35,625 nucleotides of DNA from an uncultured Lachnospiraceae bacterium (GTDB taxonomy: Bacteria > Bacillota > Clostridia > Lachnospirales > Lachnospiraceae). The position numbers and the translations under genes were made by a program. The stretch covers positions 1-35,625 of the forward strand of contig CANREG010000027.1 in the NCBI GenBank assembly GCA_947629565.1. Reading direction: 5' to 3'. This document shows positions 1-6,929 of the stretch, in pieces (position 1 is the stretch's first letter; each line of letters opens with the position of its first letter). Below the pieces are notes generated by a model that had not been told where the DNA came from, made no database searches, and was given only the letters and a program-made list of their open reading frames with translations.

Positions 1-10
1 AAATAAAACA

Positions 11-48
11 GGACCGCTATGGGGAAAGCAGGTTCTCCATAGCAGTCC
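11..48 (-). terminator. Rho-independent terminator of the OFA transporter unit
   Basis: Positions 11-22 and 37-48 form a 12-bp stem with one wobble pair around a 14-base loop. Read on the minus strand the hairpin is followed by TGTTTTATTT, a T-rich tail. It lies about 30 bases past the second stop at 77, so it closes the transcript of the full-length (interrupted) transporter frame rather than ending right after the internal TAG. Confidence 0.75.
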
Positions 49-76
49 TTATGGTTATATCCATATATCTTAGAAA

Positions 77-298
77 TTATTCTTCCGTCTTTTCTTCGGC
101 AGCCGCCTTTTTCTCCTCTGCCTTCTGTTTCTTTTCCTGTTTTGCTGCCAACGCCTTATCCGTAGGTCTTACCAAAACCAGACATACGATTAATGCAATG
201 ATGTACAGCACAATGGTTGCATATAACACATGCTGATATCCTACCGGATTGACCTCAACATCATGAATCATCACAGGTTCTCCAAAATGATTGACAAT
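77..298 (-). pseudogene. Severed C-terminal end of the OFA-family MFS transporter
   Basis: This stretch continues the transporter reading frame in exactly the same phase after the TAG at 299-301. It encodes about 73 residues: a linker, one strongly hydrophobic helix (around LYATIVLYIIALIVCLVLV), and a charged Lys/Glu/Ala-rich cytoplasmic tail. OFA-type carriers normally have 12 helices, and this is the twelfth. The intact frame would be about 462 residues, a usual size for the family. An internal ATG at 272-274 has GGAG eight bases upstream, so separate translation of the tail is conceivable, but the match may be chance within coding sequence. I read it as the tail of a gene broken by one nonsense change, or possibly by a sequencing error. 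Confidence 0.7.
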
Positions 299-1465
299 CT
301 AGGTTGCCATCTGGTTACCGGTCAGTCCCGCAAAAGCCCAGGCAGACAGGGTAAGACCATGGATTGCACTGATGCTGCCCATGCCGTAATGGTCGGAAAG
401 CAGCGTCGGCACATTGGAAAATCCTCCGCCGTAGCCTGCATTTACAACAAAGATTAAGCAAAGCACCAAAATGGTAAGCAGCGTATTGCCCTCTCCGTTT
501 TCGATACCGTTCGTTACAATGACAATTGCCGTAAAGATAATGGAAAGAGCAAAAATCAATTTGTAAATGGTATTTCTATCCTTCATGGTGTCCGCCCATG
601 CAGAAAATCCCAGGCGCCCTCCCGCATTGAAAATAGCGGAAATTGTGGAGATAATACCAACCACGCTGGCAAGACCGATACATTTTACAATCATTTTCTC
701 CTGGGAAATCAATGCAAGACCGCAGGTGATATTGATATAAAACATCAGCCAGATACCGATATAATTGGAAATCGGCTTTGTCTTAATCACAGACATAATG
801 CTCTGTCCCTTTTCCTTTGTCTGCGGCTCGTGCCAGCCCTCCGGCTTCTTTAACAGCAGGTGGCCCACAAACATCATAACAAAGTATACGCAGGCTAAAA
901 TCCAGAACATCTTATAGATGCCGCCGTCGCCTAAGCCGTCTAACATTGCCTGCATAATCGGGCTTGCAATCGCCTTGGCTGCGCCAAATCCTGCAACGGC
1001 CAGACCGGTAGCAAGACCTTTCCTGTCCTCAAACCAAAGCATCAGCGTCTTAACCGGGGACAAATATCCGGTTCCAAGTCCGATACCCATGATAAATCCG
1101 TAACAGATATAGATTCCCACTAAAGATAAAACTGCGCCGGGATGCTGTCCGCCGTAATAGATAAAAAATCCGGTTCCAGCCATACCCAGGGCGAAACAGA
1201 TTGCCGCAATCAGGGAAGACTTGTGGATATCCTTTTCCACCACATTTCCCAAAAAGGCTGCCGACATACCAAGGAAAAAGATGGCAAAGCTGAATGCCCA
1301 CTCCGTTGCTCCTTTGGAAAATCCTATGTAGTCTGCAATCTCCTGACTAAAAATTGACCAGCAGTATACGGTACCGATACTACAGTGCAAAAGCAGTGCC
1401 GGTATGGCTGCGCGAAACCACTTATTTGTGCGCCAGCCGCCGCTTTTCTTTTCGTTCTCTTCCAT
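299..1465 (-). CDS. OFA-family (oxalate/formate antiporter-like) MFS transporter, truncated by in-frame TAG
   Basis: An integral membrane carrier of the major facilitator superfamily. It is placed in the OFA branch by the segment LWFEDRKGLATGLAVAGFG near residues 145-163, a hallmark loop between helices 4 and 5, and by the ending GLTGNQMAT. About eleven hydrophobic helices are visible in 388 residues. The frame stops at TAG (299-301), yet the next 73 codons encode the missing last helix in the same frame, so the product as read is incomplete. The ATG at 1465 follows GGAGG at a good distance. A sigma-A promoter lies at 1550-1578. It is divergent from an FNT-family channel. Substrate is unproven: the family includes oxalate/formate exchangers, but many gut Clostridia paralogues are uncharacterised. 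Confidence 0.85.
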   Translation of the reverse strand: MEENEKKSGGWRTNKWFRAAIPALLLHCSIGTVYCWSIFSQEIADYIGFSKGATEWAFSFAIFFLGMSAAFLGNVVEKDIHKSSLIAAICFALGMAGTGFFIYYGGQHPGAVLSLVGIYICYGFIMGIGLGTGYLSPVKTLMLWFEDRKGLATGLAVAGFGAAKAIASPIMQAMLDGLGDGGIYKMFWILACVYFVMMFVGHLLLKKPEGWHEPQTKEKGQSIMSVIKTKPISNYIGIWLMFYINITCGLALISQEKMIVKCIGLASVVGIISTISAIFNAGGRLGFSAWADTMKDRNTIYKLIFALSIIFTAIVIVTNGIENGEGNTLLTILVLCLIFVVNAGYGGGFSNVPTLLSDHYGMGSISAIHGLTLSAWAFAGLTGNQMAT

Positions 1466-1549
1466 GTCTCATCCTCCACATCCTTTGTTTTTCTTCCATA
1501 AAAAATGTTCTATCTCCGCATTTTGCGTAAACAGAAACTAAACGCATTT

Positions 1550-1578
1550 ATTATACACCCCTGATTTCCAGTTTTCAA
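1550..1578 (-). promoter_or_regulatory. Sigma-A promoter of the OFA transporter
   Basis: On the minus strand TTGAAA (1573-1578) and a perfect TATAAT (1550-1555) are separated by 17 bases. Transcription would start near 1543, giving a leader of about 78 bases. A short TGCGT/ACGCA inverted repeat (1524-1528 and 1542-1546) sits at the start point and could bind a regulator. Confidence 0.75.
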
Positions 1579-1610
1579 TAAAAATTTTATAAATATTATT
1601 GCTTTCCTGT

Positions 1611-1645
1611 CCGGTTTCCGATAAACTGTATACAGACGGTACCGG
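1611..1645. promoter_or_regulatory. Imperfect dyad upstream of the formate-channel gene
   Basis: Nested inverted repeats surround the perfect 10-bp palindrome CTGTATACAG (1626-1635): CCGGT (1611-1615) with ACCGG (1641-1645), and CCG (1618-1620) with CGG (1637-1639). It lies about 90 bases before the FNT start and 33 bases upstream of the divergent -35 box. It could be an operator or a leader hairpin. I found no convincing sigma-A promoter for the FNT gene. The nearest candidate is TTGCTT-17-TAAACT around 1599-1627, which is poor. Confidence 0.35.
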
Positions 1646-1733
1646 AATACGGCAGGAAGCTGCAACACACCTGACGGGCTGTATTGGCCGTACATAAGAA
1701 CATGATGACAAGGCTTCAAAAAAGGAGAACAAT

Positions 1734-2576
1734 ATGCCAAAAATGCAAATTATGAATACCCCCAGGGAGATTGTGGATTCCAATATGGATAACGCAGTGA
1801 AGAAAGCCAATATGGGGCTTTCCAAAATGATTGCCATGGGAATTTTAGCAGGAATGTTTATCGGCGTGGGCGGCGTTACCAGCAATACTGCCACTCATAC
1901 CATCACGAATTTAGGGCTTGCAAGAACCCTGTCCGGATGTATATTCCCCATCGGACTTTTGATGATTGTATTAGTGGGCGGCGAGCTCTTTACCGGTAAC
2001 TGCCTTATGGTTATGGCAACGCTTGACAAGCGGATCCGGATACGGTTATTGCTTCGTAACCTGATTATCGTATTCTTTTCCAATCTTGTCGGCTCCCTGA
2101 TAATCGATGTTCTGGTGTACTTAAGTGGCAACCTAAATTACAGCGACGGCGCCCTTGGGGCATACACAATCAAAATTGCCTTGGATAAGGCTACGATTAC
2201 CCCGCTTCGGGGAATTACCTCCGGGTTTTTATGTAATTTTCTGGTATGTATGGCTATCTTAAAGGGGGCGGCGGCCAAGGACGCTGCCGGTAAGATTATG
2301 GCTACCTGGTTTCCCATTTTTGCCTTTATCATCAACGGCTTTGAGCATGTAGTAGCCAATATGTACTATATTCCATTGGGTATCATTGCGGCAGGCAATC
2401 CCGCATATACTTTAAAAGCCGAAGAACTTTACGGGATTACTGCGGCCCAGTTGGACGCCTTAAACCTTACGGGCGTACTCCACAATTTTATCCCGGTGAC
2501 AATCGGTAATGTGTTAGGCGGTATGTTTGTAGGATTTATGCTTTATTTTATTAATGTGCAATGGGAAAATGATTAA
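1734..2576 (+). CDS. Formate/nitrite transporter (FNT) family channel
   Basis: A pentameric membrane channel of the FocA/NirC/FNT family that moves small monovalent anions such as formate. The 280-residue protein has the family's usual length and about six membrane spans. Diagnostic sites are GGELFTGN (residues 82-89) and NGFEHVVANMYYIP (201-214), where His205 matches the central gating histidine of FocA. AAAGGAG stands seven bases before the ATG. It is divergent from the OFA carrier and followed by a terminator hairpin and citrate synthase. The pairing of two carriers from formate-linked families suggests formate handling, but nitrite or hydrosulfide specificity cannot be excluded from sequence. 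There is no pyruvate formate-lyase gene in the window. Confidence 0.9.
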   Translation: MPKMQIMNTPREIVDSNMDNAVKKANMGLSKMIAMGILAGMFIGVGGVTSNTATHTITNLGLARTLSGCIFPIGLLMIVLVGGELFTGNCLMVMATLDKRIRIRLLLRNLIIVFFSNLVGSLIIDVLVYLSGNLNYSDGALGAYTIKIALDKATITPLRGITSGFLCNFLVCMAILKGAAAKDAAGKIMATWFPIFAFIINGFEHVVANMYYIPLGIIAAGNPAYTLKAEELYGITAAQLDALNLTGVLHNFIPVTIGNVLGGMFVGFMLYFINVQWEND

Positions 2577-2612
2577 TAATATTCTGTTTTTGTCTAAGTT
2601 ATAAAGTTTTTC

Positions 2613-2641
2613 TTGTATAACATCAAAAAATATCCTATCAT
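2613..2641 (+). promoter_or_regulatory. Possible promoter of citrate synthase
   Basis: TTGTAT (2613-2618), 17 bases, TATCAT (2636-2641). The -10 matches consensus at five of six positions, the -35 only at three. If used, the transcript begins near 2648 and runs through the hairpin at 2672-2707 before reaching the gene. Confidence 0.3.
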
Positions 2642-2671
2642 GGGATTGTTGAATGTTTGATGAGACGGCGG

Positions 2672-2716
2672 GACACTGATTGCGAAGACGGAATCGTGAT
2701 CAGTGTCTTTTTCTTT
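2672..2716 (+). terminator. Hairpin plus T tract between FNT gene and citrate synthase
   Basis: GACACTGAT (2672-2680) pairs perfectly with ATCAGTGTC (2699-2707), followed by TTTTTCTTT. It sits 95 bases past the FNT stop and only about 15 bases before the citrate synthase ribosome site (GGAAGG, 2731-2736). It may simply end the FNT transcript. If the candidate promoter at 2613-2641 is real, it would be a leader attenuator for citrate synthase. Confidence 0.6.
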
Positions 2717-2744
2717 GCGAATATAGAAATGGAAGGTGATACAT

Positions 2745-4124
2745 ATGAACAACCAAAAAGACATGATGGCCTTATCTGCCACCCAGACCGGTAATTTCAA
2801 TGAACTGGTAAATTACTGCTTAATTTCCGGTGAGATTGACTTAGGACTTTATACGGAATATGACGTGAAGCGGGGACTGCGCGACAGCAACGGCAAGGGC
2901 GTATTAACGGGCCTTACGGAGATTGCAGATGTGCTGTCCTACCGGATTGAGGACGGACGCCCCATTCCCTCCGACGGCCAGCTTTTTTATCAGGGCTATA
3001 ATGTATACGATCTGATTAAAGGACATAAGGGCAAGCGCTACGCCTTTGAGGAGGCGACCTATCTTCTGCTGTTTGGGGAACTGCCAAGCAAAAGGCAGTT
3101 AGAGCAGTTTATCGGCATTTTATCCAGCTTAAGCGAGCTGACCAACCAGTTTGTGCGGGATGTGATTATGAAAAAGCCCTCCGCAAATATTATGAATGCC
3201 CTGCAAAAATGCGTGCTTACCCTTTACTCCTACGACAACAACCCGGACGACATCTCGATTCCCAATGTGCTGATGCAGTCCTTACAGTTAATTGCCAAAA
3301 TGCCCTTGATTTCCGTCTACGCCTATCATGCGCACATGCATTTTAACCGGGAGGCCTCCTTAATTATCCGCAACCCTAACAAGGAGATGTCCATTGCGGA
3401 AAACATTCTGCAAATGCTCCGTCCGGACGGCAAATTTACGGAGTTAGAGGCAAAGGTATTAGATATCTGTCTGGTGCTGCACGCCGAGCATGGCGGCGGT
3501 AATAATTCCACCTTTACCAACCATGTCGTGACATCTTCGGGAACCGACACCTACTCCGCTACCGCGGCCTCCATTGCGTCCCTGAAAGGGCCAAAGCATG
3601 GCGGGGCCAACCTGAAGGTGCAGGAAATGTTTGACGATATCAAAGCCAATGTTACAAACTGGGAAAATACGGAGGAAATTGAAAATTATTTGGAAAAAAT
3701 ATTAAACGGCGAGGTCTTTGACCACTCTGGGCTGATATACGGCATGGGCCATGCGGTCTACACGGATTCCGATCCGAGGGAGGTCATCCTCAAGAAATAC
3801 GCCCTGCATTTAAGCGAGGCAAAAAACATGACGAAAGAATTTAACCTGTACTGCTCGGTGGAGGAAATCGCCGCCAAGCTGATTGCCAAAAAAAGGCGGC
3901 TCTTTAAGCCGGTCTGCGCAAATGTGGACTTTTACAGCGGCTTTGTCTATACCATGCTGGGAATCCCCAGAGAGCTGTTTACGCCGATTTTTGCCATATC
4001 CAGACTTTCCGGCTGGAGCGCCCACCGTCTGGAGGAACTGGTAAACCATGGAAAAATCATACGCCCGGCCTACAAATTTGTCGGGGTGCATAAAGAGTAT
4101 ACGGATATCGAGCACAGAAGCTAA
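2745..4124 (+). CDS. gltA: Citrate synthase
   Basis: Condenses acetyl-CoA with oxaloacetate to citrate and CoA, in the cytoplasm; in fermentative Clostridia it mainly feeds glutamate synthesis. The 459-residue protein carries the expected active-site segments: LHAEHGGG (His246/His249), GPKHGGAN (His285), GMGHAVY (His336) and NVDFYSG (Asp395). It is somewhat longer than the 370-430 residues of many type II enzymes, with an N-terminal extension of about 30 residues as seen in other Clostridia. I start at the ATG at 2745, seven bases after GGAAGGTG, rather than at the GTG nine bases upstream, which lies inside that ribosome site. A strong terminator follows, so it is probably monocistronic. A 2-methylcitrate synthase role is possible but no prp genes are nearby. 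Confidence 0.93.
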   Translation: MNNQKDMMALSATQTGNFNELVNYCLISGEIDLGLYTEYDVKRGLRDSNGKGVLTGLTEIADVLSYRIEDGRPIPSDGQLFYQGYNVYDLIKGHKGKRYAFEEATYLLLFGELPSKRQLEQFIGILSSLSELTNQFVRDVIMKKPSANIMNALQKCVLTLYSYDNNPDDISIPNVLMQSLQLIAKMPLISVYAYHAHMHFNREASLIIRNPNKEMSIAENILQMLRPDGKFTELEAKVLDICLVLHAEHGGGNNSTFTNHVVTSSGTDTYSATAASIASLKGPKHGGANLKVQEMFDDIKANVTNWENTEEIENYLEKILNGEVFDHSGLIYGMGHAVYTDSDPREVILKKYALHLSEAKNMTKEFNLYCSVEEIAAKLIAKKRRLFKPVCANVDFYSGFVYTMLGIPRELFTPIFAISRLSGWSAHRLEELVNHGKIIRPAYKFVGVHKEYTDIEHRS

Positions 4125-4126
4125 AA

Positions 4127-4152
4127 AGGGGGGCGTTTCGCCCTCTTTTTTT
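4127..4152 (+). terminator. Terminator of citrate synthase
   Basis: GGGCG (4131-4135) and CGCCC (4139-4143) close a three-base loop, the stem extends outward through G-T and A-T pairs, and a run of seven T residues follows (4146-4152). It begins immediately after the stop codon. Confidence 0.78.
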
Positions 4153-4162
4153 GTGTGTCCGG

Positions 4163-4191
4163 CACCTTTTCCTCCTGTCCTGCATATCCTA
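4163..4191 (+). promoter_or_regulatory. Sigma-K-like promoter of the SpoIID-like gene
   Basis: CACC (4163-4166), 16 bases, CATATCCTA (4183-4191) fits the Bacillus mother-cell sigma-K pattern (mACm, 16-17 bases, CATAnnnTA) at every fixed position. Start of transcription would be near 4198, 37 bases before the ATG. The consensus is short, so the match is suggestive only. The downstream protein's spore-wall-type domains raise its plausibility. Confidence 0.42.
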
Positions 4192-4234
4192 ATAAAAATA
4201 TGCTTTTTTGTGTTGTGCAAGGAAAGGATTTAAT

Positions 4235-5503
4235 ATGAATGACAGAAAAGCTTTAAAAGCAACCCAGGATAACATTGATACCGGATATCTGCAAATCAAC
4301 GCCATATCGGAAAATAACCAGATACCCGTGCAAAATGCCCGGATTGAAATTGCAAGCACAGGCAATCCCAACCAGACCATTGAACAGATTGAAACCAATG
4401 CAGACGGGAAAACGGCCTCTGTTGCCCTTGCGGCCCCGCCCTTGGAATATTCCATGAATCCCACCGACAACCAGCCCTACAGCGAATATAATATTAAAGT
4501 TTCGGCGGAGGGGTATGATGATGCGATTATTACCGGCGTGCAGATTCTTTCCGGAGAACTGGGGCTGCAGAATATCCGCATGAATCCCAGCGCCACAAGC
4601 AATGATAACTACAATCCTACCATTATCGGCGGCCATACCCTGTGGGAATACTATCCCCCGAAGATTGCCGAGGCAGAGATTAAGCCCGTAACGGAAAGCG
4701 GCGAGATTGTATTGAGCAAGGTTGTGGTTCCGGAATATATTGTGGTTCACGACGGCGCCCCTACGGACACCACAGCCACGGATTATTATATCCCGTATAA
4801 AGACTATATCAAGAATGTAGCCTCCTGCGAGATATACGCCACCTGGCCGGAAGAAACTCTTATCGCCAATATCCTTGCCATTATCTCCTTTACCTTAAAC
4901 CGGGTATATACAGAGTGGTACCGGGGCAAGGGCTATGACTTTACCATAACCAGCTCCACAGCCTTTGACCATAAATGGATATATCAGAAAACGGTGTATG
5001 AAAACATTTCCCAGATCGTTGACCGGATATTTGCCAACTATCTGTCCCGCCCCAATGTGGCGCAACCCATTCTCACCCAATACTGCGACGGCAAACGCGT
5101 TACCTGTCCGAACTGGATGAGCCAGTGGGGTTCCAAATATTTAGGCGACCAGGGGTACACCGCCATTGAAATTATACGGAACTATTACGGTGACGATATG
5201 TATATCAATGAAGCCGAACAAATCTCCGGTATCCCTTCCTCCTGGCCAGGATACGACTTATCCAACGGCTCCACAGGCGACAAGGTGCGTATGATTCAGG
5301 AACAGTTAAACCGGATTGCCAAAAATTATCCCTCCATTCCCACCATTGCCGTTGACGGCATATACGGAAATGCGACGCAGGCCGCTGTCCGACAGTTCCA
5401 GTCCATCTTTAACCTGCCTGCAACCGGAATTGTAGACTATCCTACATGGTATAAGATTTCCCAGATTTATGTGGGCGTGAGCAAGATTGCAGAGCTTACC
5501 TGA
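4235..5503 (+). CDS. SpoIID/LytB-like protein with C-terminal peptidoglycan-binding domain
   Basis: A 422-residue probable cell-wall or spore-cortex protein. Residues 17-116 resemble a carboxypeptidase-regulatory-like beta-sandwich. Residues 187-320 resemble the SpoIID/LytB domain (YIKNVASCEIYATWPEE near 191-207, then MSQWGSKYLGDQGY at 295-308). Residues 343-407 form a PG_binding_1 repeat (VDGIYGNATQAAVRQFQ). Glu199 corresponds in place to the family's conserved acidic residue. No signal peptide or membrane helix is visible, odd for a wall enzyme, though mother-cell proteins assembled onto spores often lack one. The ATG at 4235 follows GGAAAGGA at seven bases, and an in-frame ATG 27 bases upstream has no such site. 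A sigma-K-like promoter precedes it and a 20-bp hairpin follows. Exact enzymatic role unproven. Confidence 0.78.
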   Translation: MNDRKALKATQDNIDTGYLQINAISENNQIPVQNARIEIASTGNPNQTIEQIETNADGKTASVALAAPPLEYSMNPTDNQPYSEYNIKVSAEGYDDAIITGVQILSGELGLQNIRMNPSATSNDNYNPTIIGGHTLWEYYPPKIAEAEIKPVTESGEIVLSKVVVPEYIVVHDGAPTDTTATDYYIPYKDYIKNVASCEIYATWPEETLIANILAIISFTLNRVYTEWYRGKGYDFTITSSTAFDHKWIYQKTVYENISQIVDRIFANYLSRPNVAQPILTQYCDGKRVTCPNWMSQWGSKYLGDQGYTAIEIIRNYYGDDMYINEAEQISGIPSSWPGYDLSNGSTGDKVRMIQEQLNRIAKNYPSIPTIAVDGIYGNATQAAVRQFQSIFNLPATGIVDYPTWYKISQIYVGVSKIAELT

Positions 5504-5549
5504 TAACAGCGTACCGTCACTTGCCGATATCACCTTCTGTATGAAACAG

Positions 5550-5593
5550 TTCCGGCTTGTTGTGCGCCCTATCGGGCGCACAACAAGCCGGAA
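5550..5593. terminator. Bidirectional terminator, perfect 20-bp stem
   Basis: Positions 5550-5569 and 5574-5593 are exact reverse complements around a four-base loop. The plus-strand exit is TTATATTCTTATT. It lies between convergent units (SpoIID-like gene and the minus-strand hypotheticals) and probably serves both. Confidence 0.85.
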
Positions 5594-5612
5594 TTATATT
5601 CTTATTCGTATT

Positions 5613-5801
5613 TCAGACCGTTTCATTTTCCGGATACAAGTCCCCGTAAATCCTGTCGGCATCATAATCCGGCGCATATTTCTCCGCTACCTCGCAGATG
5701 TGCTGAATGTACTCGATGTCATCCTCTTCTAATTCCTCTGCAATCACCTCGACGGATTTTTTAATTATCGCTTTCCTATAATTTAAGAGCATATACCTCA
5801 T
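5613..5801 (-). CDS. Small hypothetical acidic protein
   Basis: A 62-residue soluble, acidic protein that I do not recognise. Its centre (VEVIAEELEEDDIEYIQHICEVAEKY) should be helical. It overlaps the end of the upstream gene and is probably translationally coupled to it. Start choice is uncertain: ATG codons at 5822, 5801 and 5792 are all in frame, and the short GAGG before 5792 is the only ribosome-site-like sequence. It is last of three unrecognised minus-strand genes ending at the perfect hairpin. Confidence 0.55.
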   Translation of the reverse strand: MRYMLLNYRKAIIKKSVEVIAEELEEDDIEYIQHICEVAEKYAPDYDADRIYGDLYPENETV

Positions 5802-6150
5802 ACCGGTCCCAATAGCGGTCATAATAATCGTAGAGACCTAACCCATTCGTCTCCTTCCCCTCTGCCTCTCCATAATAATAAATCTGCACAGCCATTCCAT
5901 AGCCCTGCGTCTTCATATATTTATAAAATTCTTCATACAGCACATGATGTTCTATGAGCTTTTCTCCCTCCGGTGTTCTGTGTATATCTCCCAATCTGAA
6001 TTTTCTTTCCGTATCCCGCAGTATAATGGTTCCATCATCCGGCTCAAAGTCTTTCTCGATCAACAATTCTCCCACCTTGATTCCATTCATGAAGGCTTCA
6101 TAAGTGGTCGCTTTATTTTCTGTTTCGATTTCAACAAATTCTATCTTCAT
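5776..6150 (-). CDS. Hypothetical protein, 124 residues
   Basis: A soluble 124-residue protein with no signal, membrane span or motif that I can assign. The N-terminal half has alternating hydrophobic and charged residues suggesting a beta-sheet (MKIEFVEIETENKATTY, then GIKVGELLIEKDF). The C-terminal half is rich in Tyr, ending DYYDRYWDRYEVYALKL. A fold related to GNAT acyltransferases is a guess only. GGAGGCGTGAGGG lies upstream of the ATG. Preceded by 72 bases with no clear terminator after the 186-residue gene, so the three genes probably share one transcript. Confidence 0.7.
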   Translation of the reverse strand: MKIEFVEIETENKATTYEAFMNGIKVGELLIEKDFEPDDGTIILRDTERKFRLGDIHRTPEGEKLIEHHVLYEEFYKYMKTQGYGMAVQIYYYGEAEGKETNGLGLYDYYDRYWDRYEVYALKL

Positions 6151-6222
6151 TTTCCCTCACGCCTCCTGTTAATCTATGTACGGCTTTATTCCGGACAGAT
6201 TTCATAAGATATACAGTTTATC

Positions 6223-6783
6223 TTAAAAATTCTGCAGATAAAAAAATCCATCCCGCATTTTTATATTAGGATATTCTTTCCTTTTTTGCTCCGTGAGAAA
6301 ATTCAGTCTGTCCCATTCTTCTTTGAACAATTCTGTGCGCCCTCTCACAAATCGTTCCTGGTCTGAAAGGAATAACTGTACTATAGGTATAAAATTAATA
6401 TACCGTTCCTGATAATTTTCTCCTACAATAATATCCCGTACAACCTTATTACCCGTAAAATATATGTTAGAGGTAACCAGTCTTGTCCCTACTTTTAAAT
6501 TATATGTTGTTACCAATACACTGGGAAAACATAGCAACAATACCGCATCCATTTCATCTGAGTAAGCTGATATTATAAGGGGGCTGGCGGATACTACAAC
6601 CGCCGGCTGTGTATCTCCATACATCAAATATTCTTTTATGCGTCTATACTGTCTGTTATATGACATTCTTTGCAGGAAAGGTACCTTTATCATCTCATCT
6701 CGAATCTGCTTGAATTTCTTTCTTGATAGTTTTATATTCCCCGCATTTTCCGCTTCAATAGAACGGTCAACATAATTTCTCAT
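6223..6783 (-). CDS. Hypothetical protein, 186 residues
   Basis: Unrecognised, probably cytoplasmic. The first 50 residues are basic and helical (rich in Arg and Lys). The middle (TQPAVVVSASPLIISAYSDEMDAVLLLCF) is hydrophobic but reads as buried strands rather than a membrane span. The end is charged. An excellent ribosome site (AAGGAGGAGG) precedes the ATG. Its promoter at 6818-6846 faces the zinc-ribbon operon promoter in a mirror arrangement, implying linked control. The base composition is visibly AT-richer than the housekeeping genes to either side, consistent with accessory or acquired DNA. No function assigned. Confidence 0.75.
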   Translation of the reverse strand: MRNYVDRSIEAENAGNIKLSRKKFKQIRDEMIKVPFLQRMSYNRQYRRIKEYLMYGDTQPAVVVSASPLIISAYSDEMDAVLLLCFPSVLVTTYNLKVGTRLVTSNIYFTGNKVVRDIIVGENYQERYINFIPIVQLFLSDQERFVRGRTELFKEEWDRLNFLTEQKRKEYPNIKMRDGFFYLQNF

Positions 6784-6817
6784 GTTCCTCCTCCTTTTTC
6801 GTAATCATTATGCCTAT

Positions 6818-6846
6818 ATTCTATCTCAAAACCTATTATTCCGCAA
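6818..6846 (-). promoter_or_regulatory. Promoter of the three-hypothetical unit
   Basis: Minus-strand TTGCGG (6841-6846), 17 bases, TAGAAT (6818-6823), the latter five of six to consensus. The -35 region is half of a 12-bp inverted repeat shared with the opposite promoter. Confidence 0.68.
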
Positions 6847-6874
6847 CCTTATTTCAAGTCATGCCTTTTTAAGA

Positions 6875-6903
6875 TTGCGAAAATTTCTGTTTTTTGATAT
6901 ACT
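6875..6903 (+). promoter_or_regulatory. Promoter of the zinc-ribbon operon
   Basis: TTGCGA (6875-6880), exactly 17 bases, TATACT (6898-6903). The start would be near 6910, about 20 bases before the ATG. AAGATTGCGAAA (6871-6882) mirrors TTCCGCAACCTT (6839-6850), ten of twelve positions matching as an inverted repeat, with 20 bases between the arms. Confidence 0.75.
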
Positions 6904-6929
6904 ACAAAAAAATACAAAGGAGGGGAATT

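Noticed and set aside
299-301. TAG read as pyrrolysine or another recoded amino acid
   Set aside because: No pyl genes or recoding hairpin are seen; MFS carriers have no known need for such a residue. A simple nonsense change or sequencing error is more likely.
4253-4750. 165-residue minus-strand reading frame
   Set aside because: Antisense to the N-terminal domain of the SpoIID-like gene; Gly/Asn/Ile-biased composition typical of a shadow frame.
5776-6150. GNAT acetyltransferase or immunity protein
   Set aside because: No acetyl-CoA loop motif and no adjacent toxin; the resemblance is only general beta-alternation.
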